Origin: Oscillospiraceae bacterium
GTDB taxonomy: Bacteria; Bacillota; Clostridia; Oscillospirales; Acutalibacteraceae
DNA: 64,000 nt
Reading direction: 5' to 3'
NCBI GenBank assembly: GCA_910574995.1
Contig: CAJTCS010000002.1
Span: forward strand, 186,001 to 250,000
In this document: positions 35,257 through 43,679 of the stretch, piece by piece
How the letters are laid out: each line of letters opens with the position of its first letter
How positions within the stretch are numbered: the first letter of the stretch is position 1
Notes under the pieces: model-generated
Database searches by the model: none
Told to the model about the DNA's origin: nothing
The model's input: only the letters and a program-made list of their open reading frames with translations
Position numbers and translations under genes: made by a program

Positions 35257-36336
35257 ATGAAGCAGTATCGCGTAGGCATCATCGGATGCACCGGCATGGT
35301 GGGGCAGCGGTTTGCCACCATTTTGGAAAACCATCCTTGGTTTAAAGTTACGGCCCTGGCGGCCAGCGCACGGTCCGCCGGGCAGACGTATCAGGAGGCC
35401 GTAGAGGGCCGCTGGGCCATGAAGACGCCCATCCCCCCGGCCATGGCCGGCCTGCCGGTCTATGACGCCCAGAAGGACATAGACACCGTGGTATCCTTGG
35501 TGGACTTCGTCTTCTGCGCAGTGAATATGAAGTCCGAGGATATCATGGCCCTGGAGGAGGCTTATGCCAAAAAGGAGTGCCCGGTCATCTCCAACAACAA
35601 GCAGCACCGGGGCACCCCCGACGTCCCTATGATTATCCCAGAACTTAACGCCAGCCACCATAAGGTCATCGAACACCAGCGGGAGCGCCTGGGCACCAAG
35701 CGTGGTTTTATCGCCGTAAAGTGCAACTGTTCGCTGCAAAGCTATGTGCCGGCCATCCACCCCCTGCTGGACCTGGGCGTGACCAAGGTGCTGGCCTGTA
35801 CCTACCAGGCCATTTCCGGCGCGGGCAAGACCTTTGAGACCATGCCGGAAATTTTGGACAATGTCATCCCCTACATCGGCGGCGAAGAGGAAAAGTCGGA
35901 GCAGGAGCCCCTGAAGATTTGGGGCCATGTGGAGGGCGGCGTCATCGTCAACGCCACCGCGCCTTCCATCACCTCCCAGTGCTTGCGGGTACCTGTATCC
36001 GATGGGCATATGGCGGCGGTATTCTTCTCTTTAGAGAAAAAGGCTTCTGTAGAGGAAATCATTGAACGATGGAAAAGCTTCCGGGGCCCTGCCCAGGAGT
36101 TGGAGCTGCCCAGCGCCCCCAAGCAATTTATCCATTACTTTACTGAGAACGACCGTCCCCAGACCAAGCTGGACCGGGATATAGAGGGCGGCATGGCCAT
36201 CTCTGCCGGGCGTTTGCGCCCCGACACCCAGTATGACTACAAATTTGTCTGCCTTTCCCACAATACCCTGCGTGGGGCGGCTGGCGGCGGCCTGTTGATG
36301 GCAGAGCTACTATGCAAGCTGGGCTACTTTGACTGA
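35257..36336 (+). CDS. asd: Aspartate-semialdehyde dehydrogenase (archaeal/fungal-type length)
   Basis: Reduces aspartyl phosphate to aspartate semialdehyde, the branch point to lysine, threonine and methionine. 359 residues with NADP-binding GCTGMVGQRF, the catalytic cysteine in KCNCSLQ and active-site Arg/His region GRLRPDTQ. The longer form and CNCS motif fit the archaeal/fungal subgroup more than E. coli Asd. Its first two thirds have strikingly G/C-rich third codon positions compared with the flanking genes, a possible sign of high expression or different ancestry. Confidence 0.92.
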   Translation: MKQYRVGIIGCTGMVGQRFATILENHPWFKVTALAASARSAGQTYQEAVEGRWAMKTPIPPAMAGLPVYDAQKDIDTVVSLVDFVFCAVNMKSEDIMALEEAYAKKECPVISNNKQHRGTPDVPMIIPELNASHHKVIEHQRERLGTKRGFIAVKCNCSLQSYVPAIHPLLDLGVTKVLACTYQAISGAGKTFETMPEILDNVIPYIGGEEEKSEQEPLKIWGHVEGGVIVNATAPSITSQCLRVPVSDGHMAAVFFSLEKKASVEEIIERWKSFRGPAQELELPSAPKQFIHYFTENDRPQTKLDRDIEGGMAISAGRLRPDTQYDYKFVCLSHNTLRGAAGGGLLMAELLCKLGYFD

Positions 36337-36355
36337 TATTTCGGAGGGATCACCT

Positions 36356-37249
36356 ATGACAAAAGAGGTTCTTTTCACTGGTGCGGGCACAGCCCTTGTC
36401 ACGCCTTTCACCCATTGTGGGGAAATCAATTGGGATGAATTGGAGCGCCTGGTGGAATTTCAGCTGAAAAACGGCATAGATGCTATCATTGCCTGCGGCA
36501 CTACCGGCGAAGCAGCCACTATGGATACGGATGAGCACATCCAGACCATGGACTTTATCATCAAAAAGGTCAAGGGGCGCGTACCTGTCATCGCGGGCAC
36601 TGGCAGCAACGATACCCGCTTCTGTGTAGAGCTCTCTCTGGAAGCCAAAAGGCTGGGGGCTGACGGCCTGCTGCTGGTGACGCCCTATTACAACAAGACG
36701 TCCCAGAAAGGATTGATTGAGAGTTTCCGTTTTATTGCGGATTCCGTACAGATGCCCTGTGTGTTGTATAATGTCCCCAGCCGCACCGGTTGCAATATCC
36801 AGCCAGAAACTTACCAAGAGCTGGCGGAAAACCCCTATATTGTCGCTGTGAAGGAAGCCAATGGGGATACGGCTTCTGTGGCCCGCACTATCGCCCTGTG
36901 CGGTGACAGCCTGGCAGTTTACTCTGGCGAAGATAACCAGACGCTGCCCATCATGGCATTAGGCGGCAAGGGCGTTATTTCCGTATTTTCCAATGCCCTG
37001 CCTCAGCAGATGCACGACTTGACGGAAGCCATGCTTCATGGGGACTTAGAAGAGGCCAGGCTGATAAATGTAGAATACCTAGACTTAATGGATGGCTTCT
37101 TTATGGACGTAAACCCGATCCCCATTAAGGAAGCTCTGTTCCATATGGGTCAGATTTCTTCCCATTACTGCCGTTTACCCTTGACCACCATGCCAGAGGA
37201 AAAATCTGCGCGGCTCAAGCATCTGCTGGAAAAGCACCAGCTGTTATAA
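36356..37249 (+). CDS. dapA: 4-Hydroxy-tetrahydrodipicolinate synthase
   Basis: Condenses pyruvate with aspartate semialdehyde. TIM-barrel of 297 residues; pyruvate-binding GTTGEAATM, catalytic Tyr in LYNVPSRTG and Schiff-base Lys in VAVKEANGD. Start ATG 36356 follows CGGAGGG at 36340-36346, 19 bases after the asd stop. Confidence 0.96.
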   Translation: MTKEVLFTGAGTALVTPFTHCGEINWDELERLVEFQLKNGIDAIIACGTTGEAATMDTDEHIQTMDFIIKKVKGRVPVIAGTGSNDTRFCVELSLEAKRLGADGLLLVTPYYNKTSQKGLIESFRFIADSVQMPCVLYNVPSRTGCNIQPETYQELAENPYIVAVKEANGDTASVARTIALCGDSLAVYSGEDNQTLPIMALGGKGVISVFSNALPQQMHDLTEAMLHGDLEEARLINVEYLDLMDGFFMDVNPIPIKEALFHMGQISSHYCRLPLTTMPEEKSARLKHLLEKHQLL

Positions 37250-37288
37250 CTGGGCCCTAGGGATGTGAAAAGGAAAGGAGCTGCGGGA

Positions 37289-38041
37289 ATGACAAAATTA
37301 CTTTTATGCGGCTGCGGAGGGAAAATGGGCCAGGCCGTGCAGAATTTCGTACGGGAGCGGACGGATTGCGAGATTGCGGCGGGGGTGGACATTACCGGCA
37401 CACCCCAACAGGGATTCCCTGTGTATACGGCTGTACAGGAGGTTACGGAGGGTATCGACGTTATCATCGACTTCTCCCACCCCTCTGCCCTGAGTTCCAT
37501 CTTGGATTATTGCCGGGAACACCCTGGTACGGCCGCCGTATTGTGTACCACAGGCTATTCCCCAGAACAGACAGCCGAGATACGCGAATCGGCAAAAGCA
37601 TTGCCCTTGTTTTATTCCCGCAATATGTCTTTGGGTGTAAACCTGCTGATTGATTTGGCAAAAAAGGCGGAAAGCGTACTGGGCCCCTCTTTTGACGTGG
37701 AAATATTAGAGATGCACCACAACCAAAAGATCGACGCCCCCAGCGGTACGGCTTTAATGTTGGCCGACGCAATCGACAGCGTACAGGAGGGTTCTATGAA
37801 GTACGTATATGACCGCCACTCTCAGCGGCGGAAGCGGGAAAAAAATGAGATTGGACTCCACTCTGTACGAGGTGGCACGATCGTGGGGGAACATCAGGTG
37901 ATCTTTTCTGGTCAACACGAGGTAATTACCCTGGTCCATTCGGCCCAGTCGAAAGAATTATTTGCTTCCGGGGCTATCAACGCAGCTGTTTTTATGGAAG
38001 GTAAAGATGCAGGGCTTTACAGCATGGCAGATCTGCTGTAA
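37289..38041 (+). CDS. dapB: 4-Hydroxy-tetrahydrodipicolinate reductase
   Basis: NAD(P)H-dependent step after DapA. 250 residues with nucleotide-binding GCGGKMGQ and the catalytic signature EMHHNQKIDAPSGTA (His-His and Lys). ATG 37289 follows AAAGGAG; the frame opens at GTG 37265. It is 31 bases before the ACT-domain gene. Confidence 0.96.
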   Translation: MTKLLLCGCGGKMGQAVQNFVRERTDCEIAAGVDITGTPQQGFPVYTAVQEVTEGIDVIIDFSHPSALSSILDYCREHPGTAAVLCTTGYSPEQTAEIRESAKALPLFYSRNMSLGVNLLIDLAKKAESVLGPSFDVEILEMHHNQKIDAPSGTALMLADAIDSVQEGSMKYVYDRHSQRRKREKNEIGLHSVRGGTIVGEHQVIFSGQHEVITLVHSAQSKELFASGAINAAVFMEGKDAGLYSMADLL

Positions 38042-38072
38042 AAACACACCATTGGGAAAGGAAGTGCAATAT

Positions 38073-38531
38073 ATGGGCAGTTCCACGGTCATCAGCACTG
38101 TTGACAATATCACACTTGTAACTTTGGTGGGCTTCCCAGCCCACGTAGATTCCATCTCCCAAATTTTTAAAGCCATTGCCAAGTACCAGATCAATATCGA
38201 TATGATTTCCATGGCCCCCACCCATGGGGCTGTTACAGGGCTTTCGTTTACGATATCAGACAGCGACCTGATCGACATCTTGGCTTTCACCACAGAACTG
38301 AAGAAGGAGACCCAAATCAATGTAATTGTCAGCAGTGTAAACCACAAAATTTCTGTCTACGACCCGGCCATGAAAAATACGCCTGGCATTGCCGCGTGTG
38401 TCTTTGGGGCGATTTCTGGAACGAATGCGGACATCCGTCTGATCACTACCTCGGAGGTGGAGATTTCCCTTTTGGTTACAGAAGCAGACTTCGACACGGT
38501 ATTGGAAGCTATCCAAAAAGCCATGGCGTGA
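38073..38531 (+). CDS. Stand-alone tandem ACT-domain protein (aspartokinase regulatory-like)
   Basis: 152 residues consisting of two ACT domains and nothing else. The first (about residues 10-75) has VTLVGFPAHVDSISQIFKAI and NIDMISMAP, the second (about 85-150) GIAACVFGAISGTNADIRLI; these are close to the C-terminal amino-acid-sensing part of aspartate kinase. No kinase domain precedes it and no aspartokinase gene is seen in this window. It may sense lysine or threonine and control a partner enzyme. Start ATG 38073 follows AAAGGAAG. Last gene of the riboswitch operon. Confidence 0.8.
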   Translation: MGSSTVISTVDNITLVTLVGFPAHVDSISQIFKAIAKYQINIDMISMAPTHGAVTGLSFTISDSDLIDILAFTTELKKETQINVIVSSVNHKISVYDPAMKNTPGIAACVFGAISGTNADIRLITTSEVEISLLVTEADFDTVLEAIQKAMA

Positions 38532-38577
38532 ATCTGCTTGGCAAGGTTAAAATCCGCTGTCTCCCTAATCCATAAAG

Positions 38578-38614
38578 AAGGACGGGTATGCGATGCATAC
38601 CCGTCCTTTTTTAT
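38578..38614. terminator. Bidirectional terminator
   Basis: AAGGACGGGTATGC (38578-38591) and GCATACCCGTCCTT (38595-38608) form a perfect 14-bp stem with a three-base loop and a T-run. It ends the lysine operon on the plus strand and tyrS on the minus strand. Confidence 0.93.
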
Positions 38615-39837
38615 TTGTATAAGACTTTATGAAAGACCTTTTTTCCTTTTTTCAAGATCAGTCCTTCCCCCAAAAAAGCATCCTTTGTAAAGGACTTGGC
38701 AATATCTAATACCTTTTCGTCGTTAGCCGATACCCCTCCTTGTTGTACCAGCCGTCTGCCCTCCCCTTTTGAGGGTGCCAATCCAGTTTTCACAAGCAAG
38801 TCTAGAATGGTGATGTGCCCTTCGGGCAAATCTTCCTGAATCAGCATAGTGGTAGGCATGTTAGCCGTGTTCCCTCCAGAACCAAACAACGCTCGGGCGC
38901 CTTCCTGGGCTTTCTGGGCTTCCCCTTCGCCATGGACCATCTTGGTCAGTTCAAAGGCTAAAATTTCTTTTGCCCGGTTCAACTGGCTCCCCTCCCAGTT
39001 GTCCATCTCATCTAACTGTTCCAGAGGCAGGAAAGTGAGCATCCGCAGACACTTAAGCACATCTGCATCCCCTACATTCCGCCAATACTGGTAAAAATCA
39101 AAAGGCGAGGTCTTGTCGGGGTCCAGCCAAACGGCATTGCCAGCGGTCTTGCCCATCTTGTTGCCTTGCGAATCGGTCAGCAATGTAATGGTCATGGCTT
39201 GGGCATCTTTGCCCAATTTTTTACGGATAAGCTCAGTCCCGCCCAGCATATTACTCCATTGGTCGTCGCCGCCAAACTGCATATTGCAGCCATAATGCTG
39301 GAACATATAGTAAAAGTCATAAGACTGCATGATCATATAGTTGAATTCTAAGAAGGACAGGCCTTTCTCCATACGCTGCTTATAGCACTCGGCCCGGAGC
39401 ATATTGTTGACAGAGAAGCAGTGGCCCACCTCCCGCATCAAATCCATGTAGTTTAGGTCCAAAATCCAGTCCGCATTATTGAGCATAGTAGCTTTCCCCT
39501 CGCCAAACTCTATGAACCTCTCCATCTGGCGCTTAAAGCATTCTGCATTGTGGTTAATGTCTTCCCTGGTCAACATTTTGCGCATATCACTCCGGCCGGA
39601 AGGATCGCCAATCATGGTAGTTCCGCCGCCAATCAAAGCTATAGGTTTGTTCCCTGCCATCTGTAAACGCTTCATCAAGGTCAAGGCCATAAAATGGCCA
39701 GCCGTAAGGCTGTCCGCTGTACAGTCGAAACCAATATAAAAGGTAGCTTGCCCGCTGTTTATCATTTCCTTTACACCAGTTTCGTCCGTCACCTGGGCAA
39801 TAAGCCCGCGGACCTGCAGTTCTTCATAAATCCCCAT
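38611..39837 (-). CDS. tyrS: Tyrosyl-tRNA synthetase
   Basis: Class I synthetase, 408 residues. The HIGH-equivalent is TAGHFMAL, the tyrosine pocket lies in GFDCTADSL and MQSYDFYYM, the KMSKS loop is KMGKT, and the C terminus has an S4 RNA-binding domain. ATG 39837 follows AGGAGG. It overlaps the upstream GNAT gene by 14 bases and both lie behind a tyrosine T-box. Confidence 0.95.
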   Translation of the reverse strand: MGIYEELQVRGLIAQVTDETGVKEMINSGQATFYIGFDCTADSLTAGHFMALTLMKRLQMAGNKPIALIGGGTTMIGDPSGRSDMRKMLTREDINHNAECFKRQMERFIEFGEGKATMLNNADWILDLNYMDLMREVGHCFSVNNMLRAECYKQRMEKGLSFLEFNYMIMQSYDFYYMFQHYGCNMQFGGDDQWSNMLGGTELIRKKLGKDAQAMTITLLTDSQGNKMGKTAGNAVWLDPDKTSPFDFYQYWRNVGDADVLKCLRMLTFLPLEQLDEMDNWEGSQLNRAKEILAFELTKMVHGEGEAQKAQEGARALFGSGGNTANMPTTMLIQEDLPEGHITILDLLVKTGLAPSKGEGRRLVQQGGVSANDEKVLDIAKSFTKDAFLGEGLILKKGKKVFHKVLYK

Positions 39838-40324
39838 ACGTTTGTCCTCCTGTCGTTTGTTTTTTGTAGTCTACCAAAGTCATACCAGGTTTTATCTCTT
39901 TCAATCTGCCTGTCCTGCGGTAACCCAGCTTTTCATAGAGATGGCACAGCTTTGCTTCCTCCCCTATGGTGTCTAACTCCCAAAGGCTGGCTTGCGGGTA
40001 GAGCTTTTCTGCCAAAAGCATGGCTTGTTGTGCATAACCGCGCCCTTGGTATTCTGGCAAGATACCGATAGGCGACACCCGGCAGCTGGCGCCAAGATTT
40101 TGTACCCGCATAAAGCCTACCGCTTCCCCGCCATCTACCAGGAAATAATAACAAGAATTTGGGGCCTGCATCCGCCCGGTTATTTTCCCAACCGGCTCGG
40201 CGGCCGGGTTTGTGTCATAATCCCGGTACTTTTCCAGTAGTTCGTGGAACGCCCGTACCTGCATAGCCAGAACTGTCCCAGCATCTTCCAAAGAAGCCCT
40301 TTGTAAAGTGATAATACCTCCCAC
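39824..40324 (-). CDS. GNAT acetyltransferase in the tyrS T-box operon
   Basis: 166-residue N-acetyltransferase. Beta-1 ITLQRAS opens the fold; the acetyl-CoA loop is LPEYQGRGYAQQAM (Q/RxxGxG/A). It ends with LYEKLGYRRTGR, the usual GNAT C-terminal motif. The only start that keeps beta-1 is GTG 40324, placed only about 20 bases after the T-box terminator and lacking a standard SD. It overlaps tyrS by 14 bases. The substrate is unknown. Confidence 0.8.
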   Translation of the reverse strand: MGGIITLQRASLEDAGTVLAMQVRAFHELLEKYRDYDTNPAAEPVGKITGRMQAPNSCYYFLVDGGEAVGFMRVQNLGASCRVSPIGILPEYQGRGYAQQAMLLAEKLYPQASLWELDTIGEEAKLCHLYEKLGYRRTGRLKEIKPGMTLVDYKKQTTGGQTYGDL

Positions 40325-40345
40325 CCCCAGTCAAAACGCAGAAAG

Positions 40346-40620
40346 CCCCCCGCACAGGAAAAACCTGTACAGAGGGCGAACATCGTCGCGGTACCACCTC
40401 AGTTTACCGAAGCCTTTGCAGCCTTCGGCCTCATCAGGCACAAACATGCCCTTGCAGTGTAACGCCTGCCATACGGCTCCCCCTACTTGAATGGATTGGT
40501 TCAAGGAAGCGGCTCAGGAGGGTATTTTCAGCTATTGCCATGCGCTTGCTTACACCGACCGCAAGCTCTCTTTGCCATATAAAGCAACACTTACTTAGCT
40601 CCATCATTGCCATTGCATGT
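40346..40620 (-). promoter_or_regulatory. Tyrosine-specific T-box riboswitch
   Basis: On the minus strand the T-box sequence GGTGGTACCGCG lies at 40398-40387. Upstream are the Stem I landmarks AAGTAA, AGAGAG (40573-40568) and the GGTCGGTGTAA loop, then GAAAA followed by the specifier UAC (Tyr) at 40524-40522. The terminator is GCCCTCTGTACAGG (40378-40365) paired with CCTGTGCGGGGGGC (40359-40346). Uncharged tRNA-Tyr should allow read-through into the GNAT and tyrS. Confidence 0.93.
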
Positions 40621-40621
40621 T

Positions 40622-40650
40622 ATTATACAGGGCATTCCGGGAAATGTCAA
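40622..40650 (-). promoter_or_regulatory. Consensus SigA promoter of the T-box transcript
   Basis: Minus strand: TTGACA (40650-40645), exactly 17 bp, TATAAT (40627-40622). A perfect consensus promoter whose -35 overlaps the recN stop region. Confidence 0.92.
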
Positions 40651-42305
40651 GGCTTTTTTAACATTTCTTCTGCCATCTGCAGTTGCAGCTCTGTTACAGA
40701 TTCCCCAGAAATAATACGGGCTAATTCCTGTTTGCGGCCTTCAAAATCTAAGGGCTCCACTTGTGTAAAGGTGCGTTCCTTGTCTGTGCGCTTGTTGATA
40801 AACAAATGATGGTCTGCCATAGCCGCAATCTGAGCCAGATGGGTGATGCATAACACTTGCCGGTTATGGGAGACCTGTTTCAGCTTTTCCCCTACCCGGT
40901 TCGCCGCCGAACCGCTGATACCTGTGTCCACTTCATCAAAGATCAGGGTATCAACCTTGTCCATACCAGAAAGCACGGTTTTTACCGCCAGCATGATACG
41001 GGAAAGCTCGCCGCCGGAGGCAATTTTAGACATAGGCTTGGCGGGCTCCCCTTTGTTGGCGGAAACAAGGAATTGCAGCTTGTCACAGCCAGAAGAGTTC
41101 AGCGGCACCCGCTGGATTTCCACTTGGAAAGCAAGCCCCGGCATATTCAAGAACGCCAATTCTTTTTTTACTTGTTGGGAAAACGCACTAGCGGCCTCTT
41201 TGCGTTTTTGAGAAAGCTCTTTCGCAAGGGCAATTGCTTTCCCTTTTTCCTCTTCATATTCTGCTTCCAACCGTTCCCGCTCTTCGTCGGAGAATTCGAT
41301 AGCATGCAACCGCGCTTGGCAATCCGCTAGATACGCCAATATCTTTTCCTCCGACCCGCCATACTTTAGCCCCAGCCTGTATAATAAATCCAGCCTATCT
41401 TCTATGGCGTCCAGGGCCGAGGGGTCGAAGTCAACGGAAAGGCTATGCAGGGTACTGTCCGCGTCTTCCAGCAGATAGCTGGCTTCCCGAAGCTTTTGGG
41501 CTGCTTCCCCTGCCTCTGGGAGGAAGGATGCGGTTTTTTCCATCTCAGAAGCGGCCTGCTCCACATCAGACAGGATGCCTCCCCGGTCTTCATCCCCAGC
41601 CAGCAGTACCTTAGCTAGTTCTACGGAAGCTGAAATTTTCTCACTGTTACGGATCGCATCCCGTTCCTGGCTCAAGTTTTCCTGTTCTCCCGGCTGGATG
41701 GCTGCCGCCTCTATTTCATCAATTTGATAGCGCAGCAAATCCAGCATGCGGGCCTTTTCACCCTCGTCGGTGTTGAAATCTTCCAATTCCCCCTGCAGCA
41801 CCCGTAGCCTGCGGTAGCTGGCTTGGTATTCGCTTCGTAACCCATCCAGACGGGCAAAGCTGTCTATATATGTCATATGGACTTCTGGGGAAAGCAGCTC
41901 GTAGCTTTCGTGCTGGCCATGGATACTAATAAGGCGGGCGCCAATCTCCTTAAGCATGGATACGGTAGCCGGGGCCCCATTCAACTTACAGGTAGAACGT
42001 CCACTCAGCCGGATATCCCTTTGGATAAGCAAAGTACCATCTTCCTCCATGGGTATGGAAAGAGACTCCAATAGCTGCAACGCATCTGGCTCTAACCCTG
42101 TAAAAAGGGCGGAAACAGAAGCTGCGTCTGTACCAGTGCGGATCAACTCTTTCGAGGTGCGCTCCCCCAGGATAGCATGGATGGCGTCGATTATGATGGA
42201 TTTGCCCGCACCTGTCTCTCCGGTAAGCACGGTAAAACCCCGGTCTAATTCAATGGAGGCTCGCTCGATCACGGCAATATTGTGGATATAAAGCTGTGCA
42301 AGCAT
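40647..42305 (-). CDS. recN: DNA repair protein RecN
   Basis: SMC-like ATPase acting at double-strand breaks. 552 residues: N-terminal Walker A GETGAGKSIIIDAI, a long coiled coil (about residues 150-360), then the C-terminal half with signature IASGGELSRIMLA and Walker B TLIFDEVDTGI. It is last in the lgt-folD-dxs-tlyA-nadK-argR-recN transcript and adjoins argR, the conserved argR-recN pair. Confidence 0.95.
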   Translation of the reverse strand: MLAQLYIHNIAVIERASIELDRGFTVLTGETGAGKSIIIDAIHAILGERTSKELIRTGTDAASVSALFTGLEPDALQLLESLSIPMEEDGTLLIQRDIRLSGRSTCKLNGAPATVSMLKEIGARLISIHGQHESYELLSPEVHMTYIDSFARLDGLRSEYQASYRRLRVLQGELEDFNTDEGEKARMLDLLRYQIDEIEAAAIQPGEQENLSQERDAIRNSEKISASVELAKVLLAGDEDRGGILSDVEQAASEMEKTASFLPEAGEAAQKLREASYLLEDADSTLHSLSVDFDPSALDAIEDRLDLLYRLGLKYGGSEEKILAYLADCQARLHAIEFSDEERERLEAEYEEEKGKAIALAKELSQKRKEAASAFSQQVKKELAFLNMPGLAFQVEIQRVPLNSSGCDKLQFLVSANKGEPAKPMSKIASGGELSRIMLAVKTVLSGMDKVDTLIFDEVDTGISGSAANRVGEKLKQVSHNRQVLCITHLAQIAAMADHHLFINKRTDKERTFTQVEPLDFEGRKQELARIISGESVTELQLQMAEEMLKKP

Positions 42306-42311
42306 CTGGCA

Positions 42312-42764
42312 TCACCTATTCATCAATTTGCTGAAAGTCTCGTGGGCCTCGGCGGCAGCGGATTCGCTTCGGCACACAATAAAGATGGTATCCTCCCCTG
42401 CCAGGGTCCCCACAAACCCCTGCCAGTACATGGCGTCCATAGACGCGCACACGGCCTGGGCCATGCCTATCATACATTTTATTACTACCATATTCATGGC
42501 GTATTCAACGGACAGGACGGAATCCGCAAACAGCGTATAAAATTTAGAGGACATATCACCAGCATTTTCATTTCCGGTGGCATATTTATATTTCCCCGTG
42601 CGGGAGAGCGTCTTAATTAGGCGCAATTCCTTGATATCCCGCGAGACAGTGGCTTGCGTCACATCAAAGCCGCTTTCCCGCAGATACCGTAGAAGTTCGT
42701 CTTGGGTTTCGATGTCGTGTTCTTTGATCAGTTCCAGAATTTTAGCATGGCGTCGGGTCTTCAT
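42312..42764 (-). CDS. argR: Arginine repressor
   Basis: 150-residue transcription factor. The N-terminal winged helix includes FDVTQATVSRDIKELRLIK; the C-terminal arginine-binding, hexamer-forming domain includes GTLAGEDTIFIVC (GTIAGDDT type). ATG 42764 follows GGAAAGGA, rather than the frame opening at 42803. It is in the recN operon and no arginine genes are nearby, so it acts on distant targets. Confidence 0.95.
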   Translation of the reverse strand: MKTRRHAKILELIKEHDIETQDELLRYLRESGFDVTQATVSRDIKELRLIKTLSRTGKYKYATGNENAGDMSSKFYTLFADSVLSVEYAMNMVVIKCMIGMAQAVCASMDAMYWQGFVGTLAGEDTIFIVCRSESAAAEAHETFSKLMNR

Positions 42765-42809
42765 AGCAGTCCTTTCCGGCGGGTCTACGCCTTTATGCCC
42801 CAAAGGGCC

Positions 42810-43658
42810 TTAATAAACCAGTTTTTCATGGAGGATATCGTAAAAGTTCCTGTCCGTCAACCGGATAAATCGGGCTGCCTGGGAGGAACGGGAGAAAAAT
42901 AGCTTGTCCCCTGGACGCAATTCGAGAGGGCGCTCCCCATCTACAGTAAGGTATAAACGGCTACGGTTTTCTGGGATACCCACTTCCAGGCAGGTGTCCC
43001 CGCCAAAGAGCACACTGCGGTTAAAAAGGGAATGGGGGCATATCGGGGTGTAAAGCAGGCAGTCTAAAGAAGGGTCTACCACAGGCCCGCCGGCTGAAAG
43101 GGCGTACGCTGTAGAGCCGGTAGGGGTGCTGACAATGAAGCCGTCCGCCCGGTAAGGATAGCCTGGTTCTTTTCCCAAAGCCGGCTTCTGGCTTAAGGCC
43201 ACTTGGTAGTCGATGATTTTGGCCAGCTCTGCAGACACGACCGCATCGTTTAAAGCGTGGTACACGCCCTTCCCCTTTTGTGCGGCCACCTCCACTTGCA
43301 GCATCAACCGGGGCTCTTCCTGGTATTCCCCCCGTACCAGGTTTGCCAATAGGGATAGTTCCCCCCGCTCTAGGGATGCCGTAAACCCCAGTTTCCCCGC
43401 ATTGATCCCTAATATAGGCGTATCAAGGGCAGCGGCAACTTTTGCGGTGTGGATAATGGTACCGTCGCCGCCAATGGCCAAAAGGATGTCATATCCACGC
43501 AAAGAAGTGGCAGTTTCTTCCAGGCAAGCCTGCAAGCCTATACACCGGTAGTCATGCAAAATAGCCTCACAGCCTAAGCCGCCTAAGATTTTCAGGACCT
43601 CCTGGGCACAGTCTACCGCCTCTTGCCTTGTATTATTCGGAATAACGGCTATCTTCAC
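42810..43658 (-). CDS. nadK: NAD kinase
   Basis: Phosphorylates NAD to NADP. 282 residues with the GGDGT motif in AIGGDGTIIHTA, GINAGKLGFTA, the conserved NDA in HALNDAVVSA and the GGPVV glycine-rich loop. It lies between tlyA and argR, the standard clostridial order. Confidence 0.95.
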   Translation of the reverse strand: MKIAVIPNNTRQEAVDCAQEVLKILGGLGCEAILHDYRCIGLQACLEETATSLRGYDILLAIGGDGTIIHTAKVAAALDTPILGINAGKLGFTASLERGELSLLANLVRGEYQEEPRLMLQVEVAAQKGKGVYHALNDAVVSAELAKIIDYQVALSQKPALGKEPGYPYRADGFIVSTPTGSTAYALSAGGPVVDPSLDCLLYTPICPHSLFNRSVLFGGDTCLEVGIPENRSRLYLTVDGERPLELRPGDKLFFSRSSQAARFIRLTDRNFYDILHEKLVY

Positions 43659-43679
43659 ATGCGGCCCCTTTCTGCAGCC

